64,000 nucleotides of DNA from Ponticoccus litoralis (GTDB lineage: Bacteria; Pseudomonadota; Alphaproteobacteria; Rhodobacterales; Rhodobacteraceae), in NCBI RefSeq assembly GCF_039769985.1, contig NZ_JBDNCH010000002.1, positions 124,001 through 188,000 on the forward strand, read 5' to 3'. This document shows, piece by piece, positions 8,951 to 19,475 of this stretch. Positions within the stretch are counted from its first letter, which is position 1, and every line of letters begins with the position of its first letter. The translations under genes and the position numbers were made by a program. Under the pieces are notes generated by a model, which worked only from the letters and a program-made list of their open reading frames with translations, searched no databases and was not told where the DNA came from.

Positions 8951-10271
8951 ATGCCGATCCAGATCCTGATGCCCGCGCTCTCGCCCACCATGGAAGATGG
9001 CACCCTGTCCCGCTGGCTGGTGAAGGAAGGCGACAGCGTCGCCTCCGGCGACGTGATCGCCGAGATCGAAACCGACAAGGCCACGATGGAATTCGAGGCC
9101 GCGGACGAGGGCACGGTGGGGGCGATCCTCGTACCCGAGGGCACGGCGGGCGTGGCGGTCAACACGCCCATCGCCCTGCTTCTGGCCGAGGGCGAGCGCG
9201 CCGGGGATCTCGACAGCGCCGCAGCCGCGCCGGTTGCCGCCGCCGGGGCCGACACGGCGCCATCCGCCGCCGGGGCAACCGCGGCTCGCCGAGGTGGCCC
9301 CGCAGGGGGCCGGCGAGAAGGCCGCCCGCCCCGCCCCGCAGGGCCGGGACGGCGCGCGGGTCTTCGCCTCGCCGCTGGCCCGGCGCATCGCCGCGGATCG
9401 CGGCATCGATCTCTCGGCGCTGACTGGCTCGGGCCCGCGCGGCCGCATCGTCCGCGCCGATGTCGAGACCGCCGAAACGCGCCCCGCCGCCACGCAGAGC
9501 CCGCCGCAGGCGCCCGTGCAGACACCCGTCCCCTCCCGGCCAGCCGCCACCGGGGACGTGGCGCGGCTCTATGCCGACCGCCCGCACCGCGAGATCGCGC
9601 TCGACGGGATGCGCCGCACCATCGCCGACCGTCTGAGCGAGGCCAAGCAGACCATCCCGCATTTCTACCTGCGCCGCGACATCCGTCTCGACGCGCTGCT
9701 CGACCTGCGGGCGCAGATGAATGCCGGCCTTGCCGCGCGCGGCGTGAAGCTCAGCGTCAACGACTTCATCATCAAGGCCTGCGCCCATGCGCTGCAACAG
9801 GTGCCCGCCGCCAACGCCGTCTGGGCGGGCGACCGCATCCTGCAGCTGGAGCCTTCGGACGTGGCCGTGGCGGTCGCCGTCGAGGGCGGGCTTTTCACCC
9901 CGGTTCTGCGCGATGCACAGGCCAAGAGCCTCTCGGCCCTCTCGGCAGAGATGAAGGACCTCGCCGCCCGCGCCCGCGACCGCAAGCTGGCACCGCAGGA
10001 GTATCAGGGCGGCAGCTTTGCCATCTCGAACCTCGGGATGTTCGGGATCGACAGCTTCGACGCGGTGATCAACCCGCCCCACGGGGCGATTCTGGCGGTG
10101 GGCGCCGGGGTGAAGAAGCCGGTGGTGACAGAGGACGGCGGCCTGGGTGTCGCGACCGTCATGACCGCCACGCTCAGCGTCGATCACCGGGTCATCGACG
10201 GCGCGCTCGGCGCGGAATTGCTGGCCGCCATCGTCGAGGCCCTGGAAAATCCGCTGGTCATGCTGGCCTGA
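8951..10271 (+). CDS. pdhC: Pyruvate dehydrogenase E2, dihydrolipoamide acetyltransferase (apparent frameshift at 9282)
   Basis: E2 forms the core of the pyruvate dehydrogenase complex and transfers the acetyl group to coenzyme A. Residues 1-78 are a lipoyl domain with the modified lysine in ETDKATMEFE, nearly identical to that of E1-beta. A peripheral-subunit-binding domain follows (VFASPLARRIA to GSGPRGRI), then the catalytic domain with the C-terminal active-site motif SVDHRVIDGA. The frame breaks in the alanine-rich linker. Restoring CGGCTC (9282-9287) to CGGCC gives a continuous 439-residue protein. The stop is followed closely by the convergent beta-helix gene. Confidence 0.93.
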
Positions 10272-10314
10272 GGCGACAGCGCGCCCGCCAGCCCGAAACC
10301 GGCCCGCCCCGGCG

Positions 10315-11721
10315 TCACTCGTCCAGCGTCACCGCGACACCGTCCCCCTCGACGCCGTCGCTGATCTGGCTCTGGCCAAGCGTGACGGCCCCGGTTCCGG
10401 CCCCCAGCTGCAGCGCTTCCACCCCCGGCCCCTCGCCGTTGTTGTACTGGCTGCGCAGCCGGTAGCCCGTCACGGTCAGATCGCCCGCGCCCTCTTCCGC
10501 GAAGACAAACCCCCGGCCGCCATTGCCCTCCGCCACCGCGCCCGCCAAAGCGCCGGTCACCGCGCCCGGTCCCGTTTCGCGGTGCCCGTAGGCGTCGCCC
10601 GCATTGTCGCGCGCGAAGGTGCCGATCAGGGTGGACCGGATGTCGCCCCCGCCCGTCTCGGCGAAATCCAGCCCCGCACCGAAGTTTCCGATCACCCCGG
10701 CCCGCTCGATCAGCGCATGGATCGCGCCGGACCCGGCCTCGTGGATCTCGACGCCGTCACCGGCCTTGAGGGCAAAGGCGTAGTCCGCCACCGACCCGTC
10801 GCCGTGCAACGCCACCCTGCGCTCGAAACAGGCATCCTCCGGCGAGCCGCCGACCGCGCCGGGGATGGCGTCCCGTGCCATCGCACCGGGATCGAAGCTG
10901 GCCCCGGGCGGGTCGGGCAGGAAGGGCGCCAGCCGGTCCGGATCGCAATAGCCGCCGTTTGTCTCGAAGGCGGACCCGGACGAGCGCAGCACCACATCGC
11001 CGCCCTGCCCCTCGTCCAGCGCGATGCCGTTGCCGCCATTCTCGGCAAAGCGCACATTGTTCAGCAACAGCGTGATCCCGCCGTCGCCGCGCTCCTCCAC
11101 CCGCAGGCCGTCCGCCCCCAAGGCGCCGCGACCGGCGCCCAGCACCTCTGCCCCGTTCATGCGCAGAAGGATCGAGGCGGCAGAACCGTCTTGGCCGCCC
11201 GCATCCGCCCCGCAATCCTCGGCCCGAAGGCAGTCCGTGACATGGATGCCATGCCCTGCCGTGCCGGTGACCTGCACGTTCTCGAGCTCGACGCTCAGGC
11301 TGCCGGTCTGGTCGACGCTCAGGGCGACGAACAGCCCCTTGCCCGCCGGTCCGGCGCTGCGGTTCTCCAGATCCCAGCCGCCCGGCCCTTCCAGACGGAT
11401 GTTGCGCATGTAGAGATCGGCGCCGCCGGTCAGCGACAGCAGCGTCACATCGCGCTGCGCGGTGATCCGCGTCGCGTTCCCGAACAGCGACAGGGGGGCC
11501 TGCCCGCTGTAGGTCAGCGTGTCCTCGATGGCGATATCGCCCTCGGCGAAGATCACGATGGTCGCGGGCGCCTCCTGCCCCGAGGCCTGCTCCAGCGCCG
11601 CGCGCAGCGATCCCTCGCCGGAATCGGCGACGGTTGTCACCACCAGCGTCTCCTGCGCCACGACCGGCAGGGCCAGCAGGCACAGGGCAGCGGTCTGCCT
11701 TGCAAGGCTCTGGAATGGCAC
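10315..11721 (-). CDS. Exported right-handed beta-helix-like protein of unknown function
   Basis: A 468-residue secreted protein. I chose the GTG at 11721 because GGAAGGG precedes it and the resulting N-terminus (PFQSLARQTAALCLLALPVVAQ) is a signal peptide. The first mature residues, TLVVTTVADSGEGSLRAAL, are the motif that opens many parallel beta-helix and CSLREA-type surface proteins. Short repeating strands with ENGGNGIAL and GNFGAGLDF turns continue to the end. A four-cysteine region lies between residues 160 and 320. It is convergent with pdhC and lies downstream of cysE on the same strand. Polysaccharide binding or lyase activity is possible, but no catalytic residues can be named. Confidence 0.7.
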   Translation of the reverse strand: MPFQSLARQTAALCLLALPVVAQETLVVTTVADSGEGSLRAALEQASGQEAPATIVIFAEGDIAIEDTLTYSGQAPLSLFGNATRITAQRDVTLLSLTGGADLYMRNIRLEGPGGWDLENRSAGPAGKGLFVALSVDQTGSLSVELENVQVTGTAGHGIHVTDCLRAEDCGADAGGQDGSAASILLRMNGAEVLGAGRGALGADGLRVEERGDGGITLLLNNVRFAENGGNGIALDEGQGGDVVLRSSGSAFETNGGYCDPDRLAPFLPDPPGASFDPGAMARDAIPGAVGGSPEDACFERRVALHGDGSVADYAFALKAGDGVEIHEAGSGAIHALIERAGVIGNFGAGLDFAETGGGDIRSTLIGTFARDNAGDAYGHRETGPGAVTGALAGAVAEGNGGRGFVFAEEGAGDLTVTGYRLRSQYNNGEGPGVEALQLGAGTGAVTLGQSQISDGVEGDGVAVTLDE

Positions 11722-11788
11722 GGCTCTACCCTTCCGACAAAGCGGCGTCACGGCCCCCCGGCGCACCGGGCGACCGCCCTGTGACAGG

Positions 11789-12598
11789 TCAGGTCTGAAA
11801 GCCGAGCAGCTGGTCCATCGATACCGAGGGCTGATCGCATCCCGCCTCGCCGACGATCTTGGCGGGCACGCCCGCCACCGTCTTGCAGGGCGGCACGTCC
11901 TTCAGCACCACGGACCCGGCGGCGATGCGCGAACAGCTGCCGATCTGGATATTGCCCAGCACCTTGGCGCCGGCACCGATCAGCACGCCGTTGCCGATCT
12001 TCGGATGGCGGTCTTCCTCTTCCTTGCCGGTCCCGCCCAGCGTCACCGAATGCAGCATCGACACGTTGTCGCCCACCACCGCCGTCTCGCCGATGACGAT
12101 GCTGTGCGCGTGGTCGATCATGATGCCCTTGCCGATGCGCGCGGCGGGATGGATGTCGATGCCGAAAACCTCCGAGGACCGCATCTGGAAGAAATACGAC
12201 AGGTCGCGGCGGCCTTCGGTCCACAGCCAATGCGCCACGCGGTAGGCCTGCACCGCCTGAAAGCCCTTGAAGAACAGCAGCGGCTGCAGGAAGCGATGGC
12301 AGGCCGGGTCGCGGTCGTAGGTGGCGGCGATATCGGCGCGCGCGCTCAGGGACAGTTCCGGCTCCGCCGAATAGGCCTCGTCGCAGATCTCGCGGATGAT
12401 CTGTTCAGACATCTCGCCATTGGCGAGTTTCAGGGAGATCCGGTAGCTGAGCGCCCGCTCGATGGTCGGATGGTGCAGGATCGAGTAATGCACCATCCCG
12501 CCCAGCAGCGGCTCTGCTCTGACGGCGTCCTCGGCTTCCCGCATGATGCGGGCCCAGACCGGGTCGACTTCGGCCAGTTTCGCGCGTGTTTCGGCCAT
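11789..12598 (-). CDS. cysE: Serine O-acetyltransferase
   Basis: CysE acetylates L-serine with acetyl-CoA, the first step of cysteine synthesis. The 269-residue length is normal. An N-terminal helical domain (VWARIMREAEDAVRAEP, then ILHHPTIERALSYRI) precedes the left-handed hexapeptide beta-helix with FGIDIHPAARIGKGIMIDHA, GETAVVGDNVSMLHSVTLGG and the GTGKEEEDRHPKIG acetyl-CoA loop. The gene lies directly beyond the last gene of the GTA cluster; cysE is a frequent neighbour of that cluster in Rhodobacterales, so this gene order supports vertical inheritance of the region. Confidence 0.96.
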   Translation of the reverse strand: MAETRAKLAEVDPVWARIMREAEDAVRAEPLLGGMVHYSILHHPTIERALSYRISLKLANGEMSEQIIREICDEAYSAEPELSLSARADIAATYDRDPACHRFLQPLLFFKGFQAVQAYRVAHWLWTEGRRDLSYFFQMRSSEVFGIDIHPAARIGKGIMIDHAHSIVIGETAVVGDNVSMLHSVTLGGTGKEEEDRHPKIGNGVLIGAGAKVLGNIQIGSCSRIAAGSVVLKDVPPCKTVAGVPAKIVGEAGCDQPSVSMDQLLGFQT

Positions 12599-12960
12599 GG
12601 GGGGCTTCCTTCCGTTGTTCCGGGCACCCTAGCAGATAGTCGCCCCGGGCCGAAACGCAAATCCGTGATAGACCGGATCGCGGCGGAAGATGGTTCAGGC
12701 CCCCTGTGCGGGCCGCGCGGCGGTCCTTACCGCACGCGCCGAAGGCGCCTCGATTGCAGGGAACTGACGGTCTGGGTGGTCAGGGGCGTCACGCCGGGGC
12801 TCGGCGGCAAGCGGGCGGGCAAGCGCCGCCGCCCGCATTGCGCAGGCGTGGCGGCGGTCCCTGTCCGCCGCCGAGCCTCTGTCAGCAGCCGCTGCGCCAG
12901 CGCCTCGGGCGCCTCGGCCCGCAAGGCCCGCACCGTGGCGCTGACATCGCCGCGCTGGTC
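12599..12960. other. Gap between cysE and GTA g15
   Basis: This 362-base stretch holds no gene I can support. On the minus strand the frame of g15 stays open after its stop codon for about 75 codons. The first 25 codons of that read-through (including RALRAEAPEALAQRLL) use typical codons for the window, while the rest is arginine- and proline-rich. It may be a remnant of a former g15 extension or of an adjoining small gene. Confidence 0.4.
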
Positions 12961-15900
12961 TCATGCACCCAGCGTCAGGCGGGCGAAGGGACCCGGTCCG
13001 TAGCTGGCCGAGACCTGCGCGACATGGATATCGAAGGCGCCGCTGATCGCGTCGTCCCCCTGCGCCGCAGCGCTATAGGTCCACATCGGCGTCGCGGTGG
13101 TGGTCTCGCGGATCACCGTCTCCCCCTGCTGAACGCGCACCAGGTAGCTTTCGCTTTCCTCGCCCAGCGGCACCTCCAGCCCGTCCCAGCTGTCGCCCTC
13201 GATGCGCGTGCGCCGCACCCAGCTCAGGCCAAGGTCGCTGCCCGGCGTGCCCTCGGCTCGCAGGTGGGCGGGCCGGTAGGGTCGCAGCCCGTTGCCGTCA
13301 AAGGCGCCCTGCCGGTGGATGTAGCTTGGATCGTCATAGGGCCGCCGGGCCGGACCGATGCGATAGTGGCGGTTCAGCCGCCGCTCGGTCGCCTTCAGGG
13401 CAATCTGCCCGGGCATCCCGTTCATCAGAACCACGATAGAGCCGCCGGGCCAGACCTCTGGCATGATCCCGTCGCTGCCCGCCTGCCCCCGCAACCGGTG
13501 CGACAGAAGCCACTGGTTCGGCGCCAGAAGCTGCGCGTCGCGGAACTGGAAGATCTCCCAGTTGCCGGGGCTACCGTCGCCGATGGCCATGACATTGCCG
13601 CCCGCCAGAAGCGCCGCGTCCGAGATGCTTTGCAATGCGCCGCCGTTCAGGACGACATGTACGGCCTCGCCCCGGTCGATCCGTCCCGGGGGCGCGGCAT
13701 ACAGGTTGTTTTCGGTCACGCCGACCACCGATTGCCCCGGCACAAGGGTGTTCAGCGCGTAATTCGCATCCTCCGCAGAGGCATAGACCGCGACAGCGCC
13801 CGGCCATGGCTCTGCGGTCAGGGCTAGATGCGGGGCCTGCGGGACTTCCTCGCCGGTCAGCAAGGGCAGGTCGAGGAAGATCGGCGTCACCGGCACCGCC
13901 GGCACGAAGGGCCGAAGCAGGGCGTCGGCCTCGTCGACCTGCGAGGGCTGGAAGACATCCGGCTCGATGCGGACGGCATCGACGACCTGATGCTCCATGA
14001 CCTCGACCTTGTCGATCCGGGCCAGCGTCGGCCCCGACCGGGACGGCAGCCGCACGATATCCCCCGCCCCCAGCGCCAGTTGCGAGGGCGGCAGGGCAAA
14101 GCGCATCGTGTCGCGCGCCACCCGCGCCTCGGCCAGCCAGCGTTCTGCGGTCTGGCGGCCCTCGGCCCGGGTCAGCGCCATCTGAAGGCCGGTCTCGGAT
14201 ACCGCGTGGGTGCGCTCGTCCGGCAAGACGGTCTCTTCCGAAACCACCTGATGGTCCGCGTCGGCAAGGACGAAGCCCACGCGCACCCGGCCCGCCATTT
14301 CGGCCTCGCCGGCCCGGGTCTCTGCCAGGTCGCCTTCGATGTCCTCGGTCACGGCAAGGTCGGCCCGGTCGAGGTCCACGGCCCCCCGCCCGCTGCGCAT
14401 CCGGAAGACCAGCACACCGTCGCGCTCGATGGCGTCGAACCCATGCGCCAGCATCAGCGGCTGAAGAGAGCGCCGCGCGTCCTGCACGTGGGTCACGACA
14501 TAGCCGCGCACGAAACCGTGCAGCTGGCTGGTGTCGATATCGCTCAGCCCGACGCGGTGGCAGATCTCGGTCACCACAGAGGCCAGCGTCCGCCCCGACA
14601 CCCGCCCGTTCAGCCAATGACCGCGCCGGTAGTTGCCGCCGTCCGACCACAGGGCGCCCAGCCCCGGAAACCAGGGATAGGGCCGCGCGTCCCAGGCCCA
14701 GACGAAGGCGCGACTCATGTCCAGCATAGGGCCGCCGTAGACCTCGGACAGCGGGTTGTGCGCGGGCTCGCCCCAATAGCCCAGCATCGCGCGCAGGTAC
14801 TGGCGCTGGATGGTCTCGTCTCGCATCCCGTTTGAATAGCGGGGCAAAGTGGATTCCGAGGACTTGGGGTCGAGGAACTTGTTCGGCTGATTGGTGCCCT
14901 TGTCGATCGCCGCGCAGCCAAGTTCGGTGAACCAGACCGGCTTGCCCTGCGGCTCCCAATCCGTCGGCGCCGCCTGCCGGAGTCCGCCGATGCGTTCGTG
15001 GTGGCGGTTCGCCCACCAGTTGCGGATGTCCTTGTAGCGCCAGACCCATGGCTCGTCATGAGCGCCATCGGTGATCGGTTCGCGGCGCTGCGCCGCGCAG
15101 GCCTCGGGCGAGGGATAATACCAGTCGTAGCCTTCGCCGCCCTCGATATTGGCGCGCAGGTAGTCGATATTGTGCACCGCGCCCCACCCGGCATCCGCAT
15201 GGCCGTCGCCATCGCGCCAGTCGGACAGCGGCATGTAGTTGTCGATGCCCACGAAATCGATGGTCTCGTCGGCCCAGAGCGGATCGAGGTGGAAGTACAG
15301 GTCGCCAGAGCCGTCCTGCGGGTGATATCCGAAATACTCGGTCCAGTCGGCGGCATAACCGATCTTCACCTGCGGCCCGAGGATCGCCCGGCACTCCGCC
15401 GCAAGGTCGCGCAGGGCTGCCACGGCGGCAAAGCCCCCGCCCCCCGGATCTGGGTCAGACCGCGCATCTCTGACCCGATGCAGAAGGAATCCACCCCGCC
15501 CGCGACCGCGCAAAGGGCCGCCTGATGCAGGATGAAGCGCCGATAGCGCCACTCGTCCGGGCCGCTGTAGCCGACGCTGACGGAACCGATCGCGAAGTCG
15601 CTGGCCGAGGCCGTGCCGAAGAAGGCCGCGACTTCCGCATCCGCCTGCGCGGTCCGGTCCGGAGAGCCCTCGCGCCCCGGCGCCACGCTCAGCGAGATGC
15701 GACCGCGCCACGGCAGAACCGGCTGATCCGTGGCCCCGCTCCACGGGTCCGTCAGCCCGTTGCCCGCCATCTGGTCCATCAGGATGAAGGGATAGTAAAG
15801 AACCGCCAGACCCTGCGCCTGCATCCGCCGGATCGCCTGGATCACCGAGGCATCGGCGGGCGTCCCGCCATAGACCGGCCGCTCGCCGTCGCGCGGCACA

Positions 15901-16943
15901 AGCCCGGCCTCTGCGCGGGAAAGCCCGCTGACGCTCCACGGCATGGTGGCGCCATCGTGCTCCGCCTGCTCGACCTTGGGCCGGATCGTGCAATCGCCGC
16001 AGCGCAGGTCGTCGCCGAACCAGCTGACGATCAGGGAGGCCGCCCCGCAGTGCGGCGCCTCTTCGGTCAACTGCGCGAGCGCGGTGTTGAAATCCGGCTC
16101 TTCCGAGGGCGTATTGATATTGGCCACCTTCGGACCCGAGGTCTGTCGGACCGCCTGAACCTCCGAGCCAAATGTCCAAAGGCTGTCCGTGGGTGGCGGC
16201 GCCTCCGGGCCGGCCATGTAACTCATGTAGACCGGCTCCGTCGCAAGCGCATATTCGCCGGTGCCGGGGATCATCGCCACCCCTTTCAGCAGCGCGGGCA
16301 GATCGCCGTCGCCCATATCGGGGCGCGTGACCTCGAAGCTGAACTGCGGCACGCGGTTGCCGAAGACCTCCAGGTTCAGATCCTCGAAGACCACATAGGC
16401 GGTGCCGCGATAGGCGGGCACGGCGCCAATGCCCTCGACCGCCTCGATCGTCGGATCGGGTGCCTGATCGCGGGTGCCCTTGTAGACCCGCATGTTCAGG
16501 TCGCGTATCGCGACCTCTGCACCGTCGGCCCAGACCCGCTGGACGCTGGTGATCTCGCCCTCGCACAGGGCGATGGCAAGGCTTACGGAATAGCTGTACT
16601 GCCGCACCTTGGGCTGTTTCGGCGCCCCCTTGCCACCGCCGCCGCCGCCGCTTTCATCCACATGCTCGGTGAATTCCGACGCCCAGATGACATGCCCGCC
16701 AAGGCGCATCCGCCCGTAGACCTGCGAGATCGGCGCGCCCTCGCCGGCGCCCGACAGGCGGAAGCGCTCGATGCGCCCGGTCTCGACCGCCTCAGAGCCC
16801 TGCCCCATCAGCCGCTGGTCGAGGCTGCGCCCGATGGTGGCCCCGATGAACCGTCCGACCGCCGTCATCGACAGGCCAAGGACAGAGCCGCCCAGCGAAC
16901 TGCCAAGGGCTGCACCCGCGGCGGAAAGAAGGATCGTCGCCAT
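12961..16943 (-). CDS. GTA g15 host-specificity / megatron tail fibre protein (apparent frameshift near 15440)
   Basis: The largest GTA protein (about 1,327 residues with the frame repaired), located at the tip of the tail baseplate. The N-terminal 500 residues include the glycine-rich start (ILLSAAGAALGSSLGGS) and the segment WASEFTEHVDESGGGGG. The TIM-barrel-like domain spans roughly residues 430-730 and contains MRGLTQIRG, GYAADWTEYFGY and WFTELGCAAIDKGTNQPNKF, motifs characteristic of this family. The C-terminal half resembles phage tail tip domains. The frame breaks after RGLTQIRGAG in two G-runs, best explained by one missing G. It is the last gene of the cluster and follows g14 by three bases. 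Confidence 0.9.
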
Positions 16944-16946
16944 TGC

Positions 16947-17378
16947 TCATTCTCCGGTTGGAAAGGCGAAACGGGCCACCACCCGCCGCGCCAGTGGCGC
17001 GCTCAGCGCGCTTTCGACAACACCATGCCCGGTATAGGCATGGACAAAGCTGGGAACCGCATCGCAGCGCGCCTGAATGCCGACGTGCTTGGCCACCGAC
17101 CCCTCGCGCATGCGGAACAGCAGGACGTCGCCCGGCGCCGCCCGCGCCAACGGTCTTGCGACCAGATGCGCCAGCGCGGCGCGCCACAGACGCTCGTCCC
17201 CCTGCGGCTCTGACCAGTCCATGCTGTAGGCCGGGGTGACCTCCGGCTCCGGCCCCAGTACCTCGCGCCAGACACCGCGCAACAGCCCCAGACAATCGCA
17301 GCCCGCCCCCCGCAGGCTGGCCTGATGCACGTAGGGCGTGCCGATCCAGCCGCGCGCGGCGGCGACCACCGCGCTCAT
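16947..17378 (-). CDS. GTA g14, NlpC/P60-type peptidoglycan peptidase
   Basis: A 143-residue NlpC/P60 cysteine peptidase carried on the tail, expected to cut peptidoglycan cross-links so that DNA can enter the recipient periplasm. The catalytic cysteine lies in GAGCDCLGLLRGV, and the catalytic histidine in VAKHVGI. The WIGTPYVHQASLRG opening is typical of the GTA version. I chose the ATG at 17378 because it overlaps the stop of g13 in an ATGA arrangement; the open frame continues upstream out of phase with that gene. It reads directly into g15. Confidence 0.93.
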   Translation of the reverse strand: MSAVVAAARGWIGTPYVHQASLRGAGCDCLGLLRGVWREVLGPEPEVTPAYSMDWSEPQGDERLWRAALAHLVARPLARAAPGDVLLFRMREGSVAKHVGIQARCDAVPSFVHAYTGHGVVESALSAPLARRVVARFAFPTGE

Positions 17379-18259
17379 CGCCGGCTCCCGCCGCCCAGAG
17401 CCTTGGCCTGCGCCGGAAAGACCGCAATCCAGTCCTCTTCCGGCACGTCCGGGAATCCCTGAAAGTTCAGCACATTGCCGAACTTGTAGCGGCAGGTCTG
17501 GAACCGCTTGTCGCATCCCGCCGTGAGGCGGACCACGTCACCGGCTGTCGGCGTTGCGCGCAGCGGCTCCCAGATCTCGATGACACGGTCGCCCGCCGCG
17601 CGGGTACGGTCGCGTTTGATCGCCGCGGCAAGGCCCTGCGCCGCACCGCTCAGAACCTCCAGCCGCCCGCGCTGGAACCAGCCCGCGTCGAAGCCCGCCA
17701 GAGGGCCCGCCAGAAAGGCGCGATTGTCCTCGACCCCCAGCAGCGGTCCTTCGTAGACGTATCCCGGCGCGCTCAGGTCAACCGCGCAGGCGCCATCCCC
17801 CAGCACCGCCGAACAGGGGCGCTGGTAGACCCGGCCCACCGGGCGGTTCAGCGCCTCTGTCAGTCCGCGCAGCTCTGCGTGAAAGGCCCCGGCGCCCCGG
17901 CGGATCTCGCCGATCCTGCCGCGAAACATCACGCGCCGGGCCTCCACATCGGCCCAGTTCACCAGCCATGCCGTCACCTCGGCGTCGTCGAAGCGCCCCG
18001 CCGCGATATCCTCTTCGCGGATCGCGGCATCGGTCAGCGCCCCCATGGCCTCGGTATTGTCCACCGACAGGCCCGTGGCCTGCTGAAGCGCCTTGGCCGT
18101 CAGCCCCGCGTTTGCCCGGAAGGTCATGCCCCCGAAACTCAGCGGACAGTCGTGATCGGTAAAGCCGTAGCGGACACCATCCACCCGGGTCACCGACCAG
18201 GCGCGCGCGACGGTCCCGATCCCGGTCCCGAGATGTCGGTGCAATGCCTCCTGTCCCAT
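17375..18259 (-). CDS. GTA g13, baseplate hub protein (DUF2163)
   Basis: A 294-residue DUF2163 protein, the hub of the GTA baseplate in the RcGTA model. Sequence landmarks are YGFTDHDCPLSFGGM near residue 32, RPVGRVYQRPCSAVLGDGAC near residue 140, and the C-terminal AGCDKRFQTCRYKFGNVLNF with its paired cysteines. From memory, the RcGTA hub binds an iron-sulfur cluster, and the four conserved cysteines seen here (two in each of the last two segments) are the natural ligands. The ATG overlaps the g12 stop, and its own stop overlaps g14, indicating tight translational coupling. Confidence 0.93.
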   Translation of the reverse strand: MGQEALHRHLGTGIGTVARAWSVTRVDGVRYGFTDHDCPLSFGGMTFRANAGLTAKALQQATGLSVDNTEAMGALTDAAIREEDIAAGRFDDAEVTAWLVNWADVEARRVMFRGRIGEIRRGAGAFHAELRGLTEALNRPVGRVYQRPCSAVLGDGACAVDLSAPGYVYEGPLLGVEDNRAFLAGPLAGFDAGWFQRGRLEVLSGAAQGLAAAIKRDRTRAAGDRVIEIWEPLRATPTAGDVVRLTAGCDKRFQTCRYKFGNVLNFQGFPDVPEEDWIAVFPAQAKALGGGSRR

Positions 18260-18891
18260 CAGACCCGCACCTCCACCACCGGCACGTCCGGAACCTGTCC
18301 GGCCCGGAAACTGGCGACAGAGACGTTGATCCGGTCGGTGTCGAACCGCACCGGCACGTCGAACTCGAAGCCCGCCGTGACCGCCACGCTTTCGGGTGGC
18401 GGCTCGTTGAAGGTGATCACCCCGGTCGTCAGGTCGATCTCGAAGTGGACGCCCTCGCGCATCGGCGTGTTCTGCACCGCCGCCGTGACCGTCCCGGACA
18501 CCGGCTTGGTGATCGGACGCGCGTATGAGACGGTGCCAGAACGATAGGTCTTGATCAGTTGAAAGGCACGGGTGGCGCCATCGCCCCGGGCGATCACCTG
18601 GTCCCCCTCATCAATCCTGGCCGAGGGTTTGCACGACTTGAAGTCGGCCCAGTCCTTCCAGCGAAACCCGTACAATTGACCGCTGCGCGCCTCGAAGAAG
18701 TCGATCAGCGCGGCGACATCGTCGAGCGACCGCAGCCCCAGCCCGGCATCGTAGCGCCGCCGGGAATGCTGCCACGGCGTGTTGCGCTCTTCAAAGCCGC
18801 TTGTCAGCGTCACGATATCCGTGCGCCGCTCGGGACCGCCGAAAGAGCCAAAGCTCAGGTCGGCGGGAAATCTCACGTCATGGAACGCCAT
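18259..18891 (-). CDS. GTA g12, distal tail protein (DUF2460)
   Basis: A 210-residue DUF2460 / TIGR02217-type protein that forms the distal ring joining the tail tube to the baseplate. The opening MAFHDVRFPADLSFGSFGGP, the ERNTPWQHSRRRYDAG segment and the FRWKDWADFKSC core are all characteristic of the family. The ATG at 18891 matches the family start; the open frame upstream to 18930 lies in the g11-g12 gap and is not conserved. The stop codon shares bases with the g13 start. Confidence 0.93.
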   Translation of the reverse strand: MAFHDVRFPADLSFGSFGGPERRTDIVTLTSGFEERNTPWQHSRRRYDAGLGLRSLDDVAALIDFFEARSGQLYGFRWKDWADFKSCKPSARIDEGDQVIARGDGATRAFQLIKTYRSGTVSYARPITKPVSGTVTAAVQNTPMREGVHFEIDLTTGVITFNEPPPESVAVTAGFEFDVPVRFDTDRINVSVASFRAGQVPDVPVVEVRV

Positions 18892-18904
18892 CTGATGCCT
18901 CCTG

Positions 18905-19475
18905 TCAGCGGTTGCGGGCGCCACGGCCAAGCGCCTGGCTCATGCGGGCGGCGATCTGGCTCTGGCTGCGCTCGAACGACCGCGCGTCCGGCGTCTGGAT
19001 ATTCATCACCACGGTCACCGGCTGCCCGCCGCCCGCCGCCCGCACGCCCAGCTTGCCGTCGGCGCCACGGGTCAGGGGCATGATCGCCTCGGGGCCCGCC
19101 TCGCCCATCAGCCCGGTGCCGCCCCGCATCGGAAAGGTCACCGGCCCACTGACCACACCGCCATTGGCGAAGGGCATGACCCGCCACCGGCTTCACCGCC
19201 GCCTTCCACGCCGCGTCGATCATCGACCGGGCCACGGTCTGCACGGCGTCCGACAGTTTCATTCCGTCCAGCACCGCCCCGTCGATGGCCCGCGCCACGC
19301 CGCGACTGAGGACGCTTTCCAGCTTCGACGCGCCCCGACCCGTTGCCGAAAAGGTCTCGTGGATGCGCCGCATCTCGGCGTCGAACTGCGCCGCCATCCC
19401 GGCGGCCCCGCCCAGCGAGCTTTCCAGCGCGTCGATCTGCGCGTCGAGGTCGTCCAGGGTGTCGATGTCGCTCAT
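18905..19475 (-). CDS. GTA g11, tail tape measure protein, short form (apparent frameshift at 19178)
   Basis: The tape measure protein sets GTA tail length. The N-terminal part has the helical region (LDAQIDALESSLGG, ARAIDGAVLDGMKLSDAV), and the C-terminal part carries FPMRGGTGLMGEAGPEAIMPLTRG, the family hallmark. The frame breaks between them. Restoring GACCCG (19178-19183, plus strand) to GGCCG joins KPVAA directly to MPFANGG in one frame, giving 189 residues. As I recall, RcGTA g11 is about 30 residues longer, with a glycine-rich segment at this point, so a real short deletion may also be present. The ATG overlaps the stop of the chaperone gene upstream. Confidence 0.85.
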
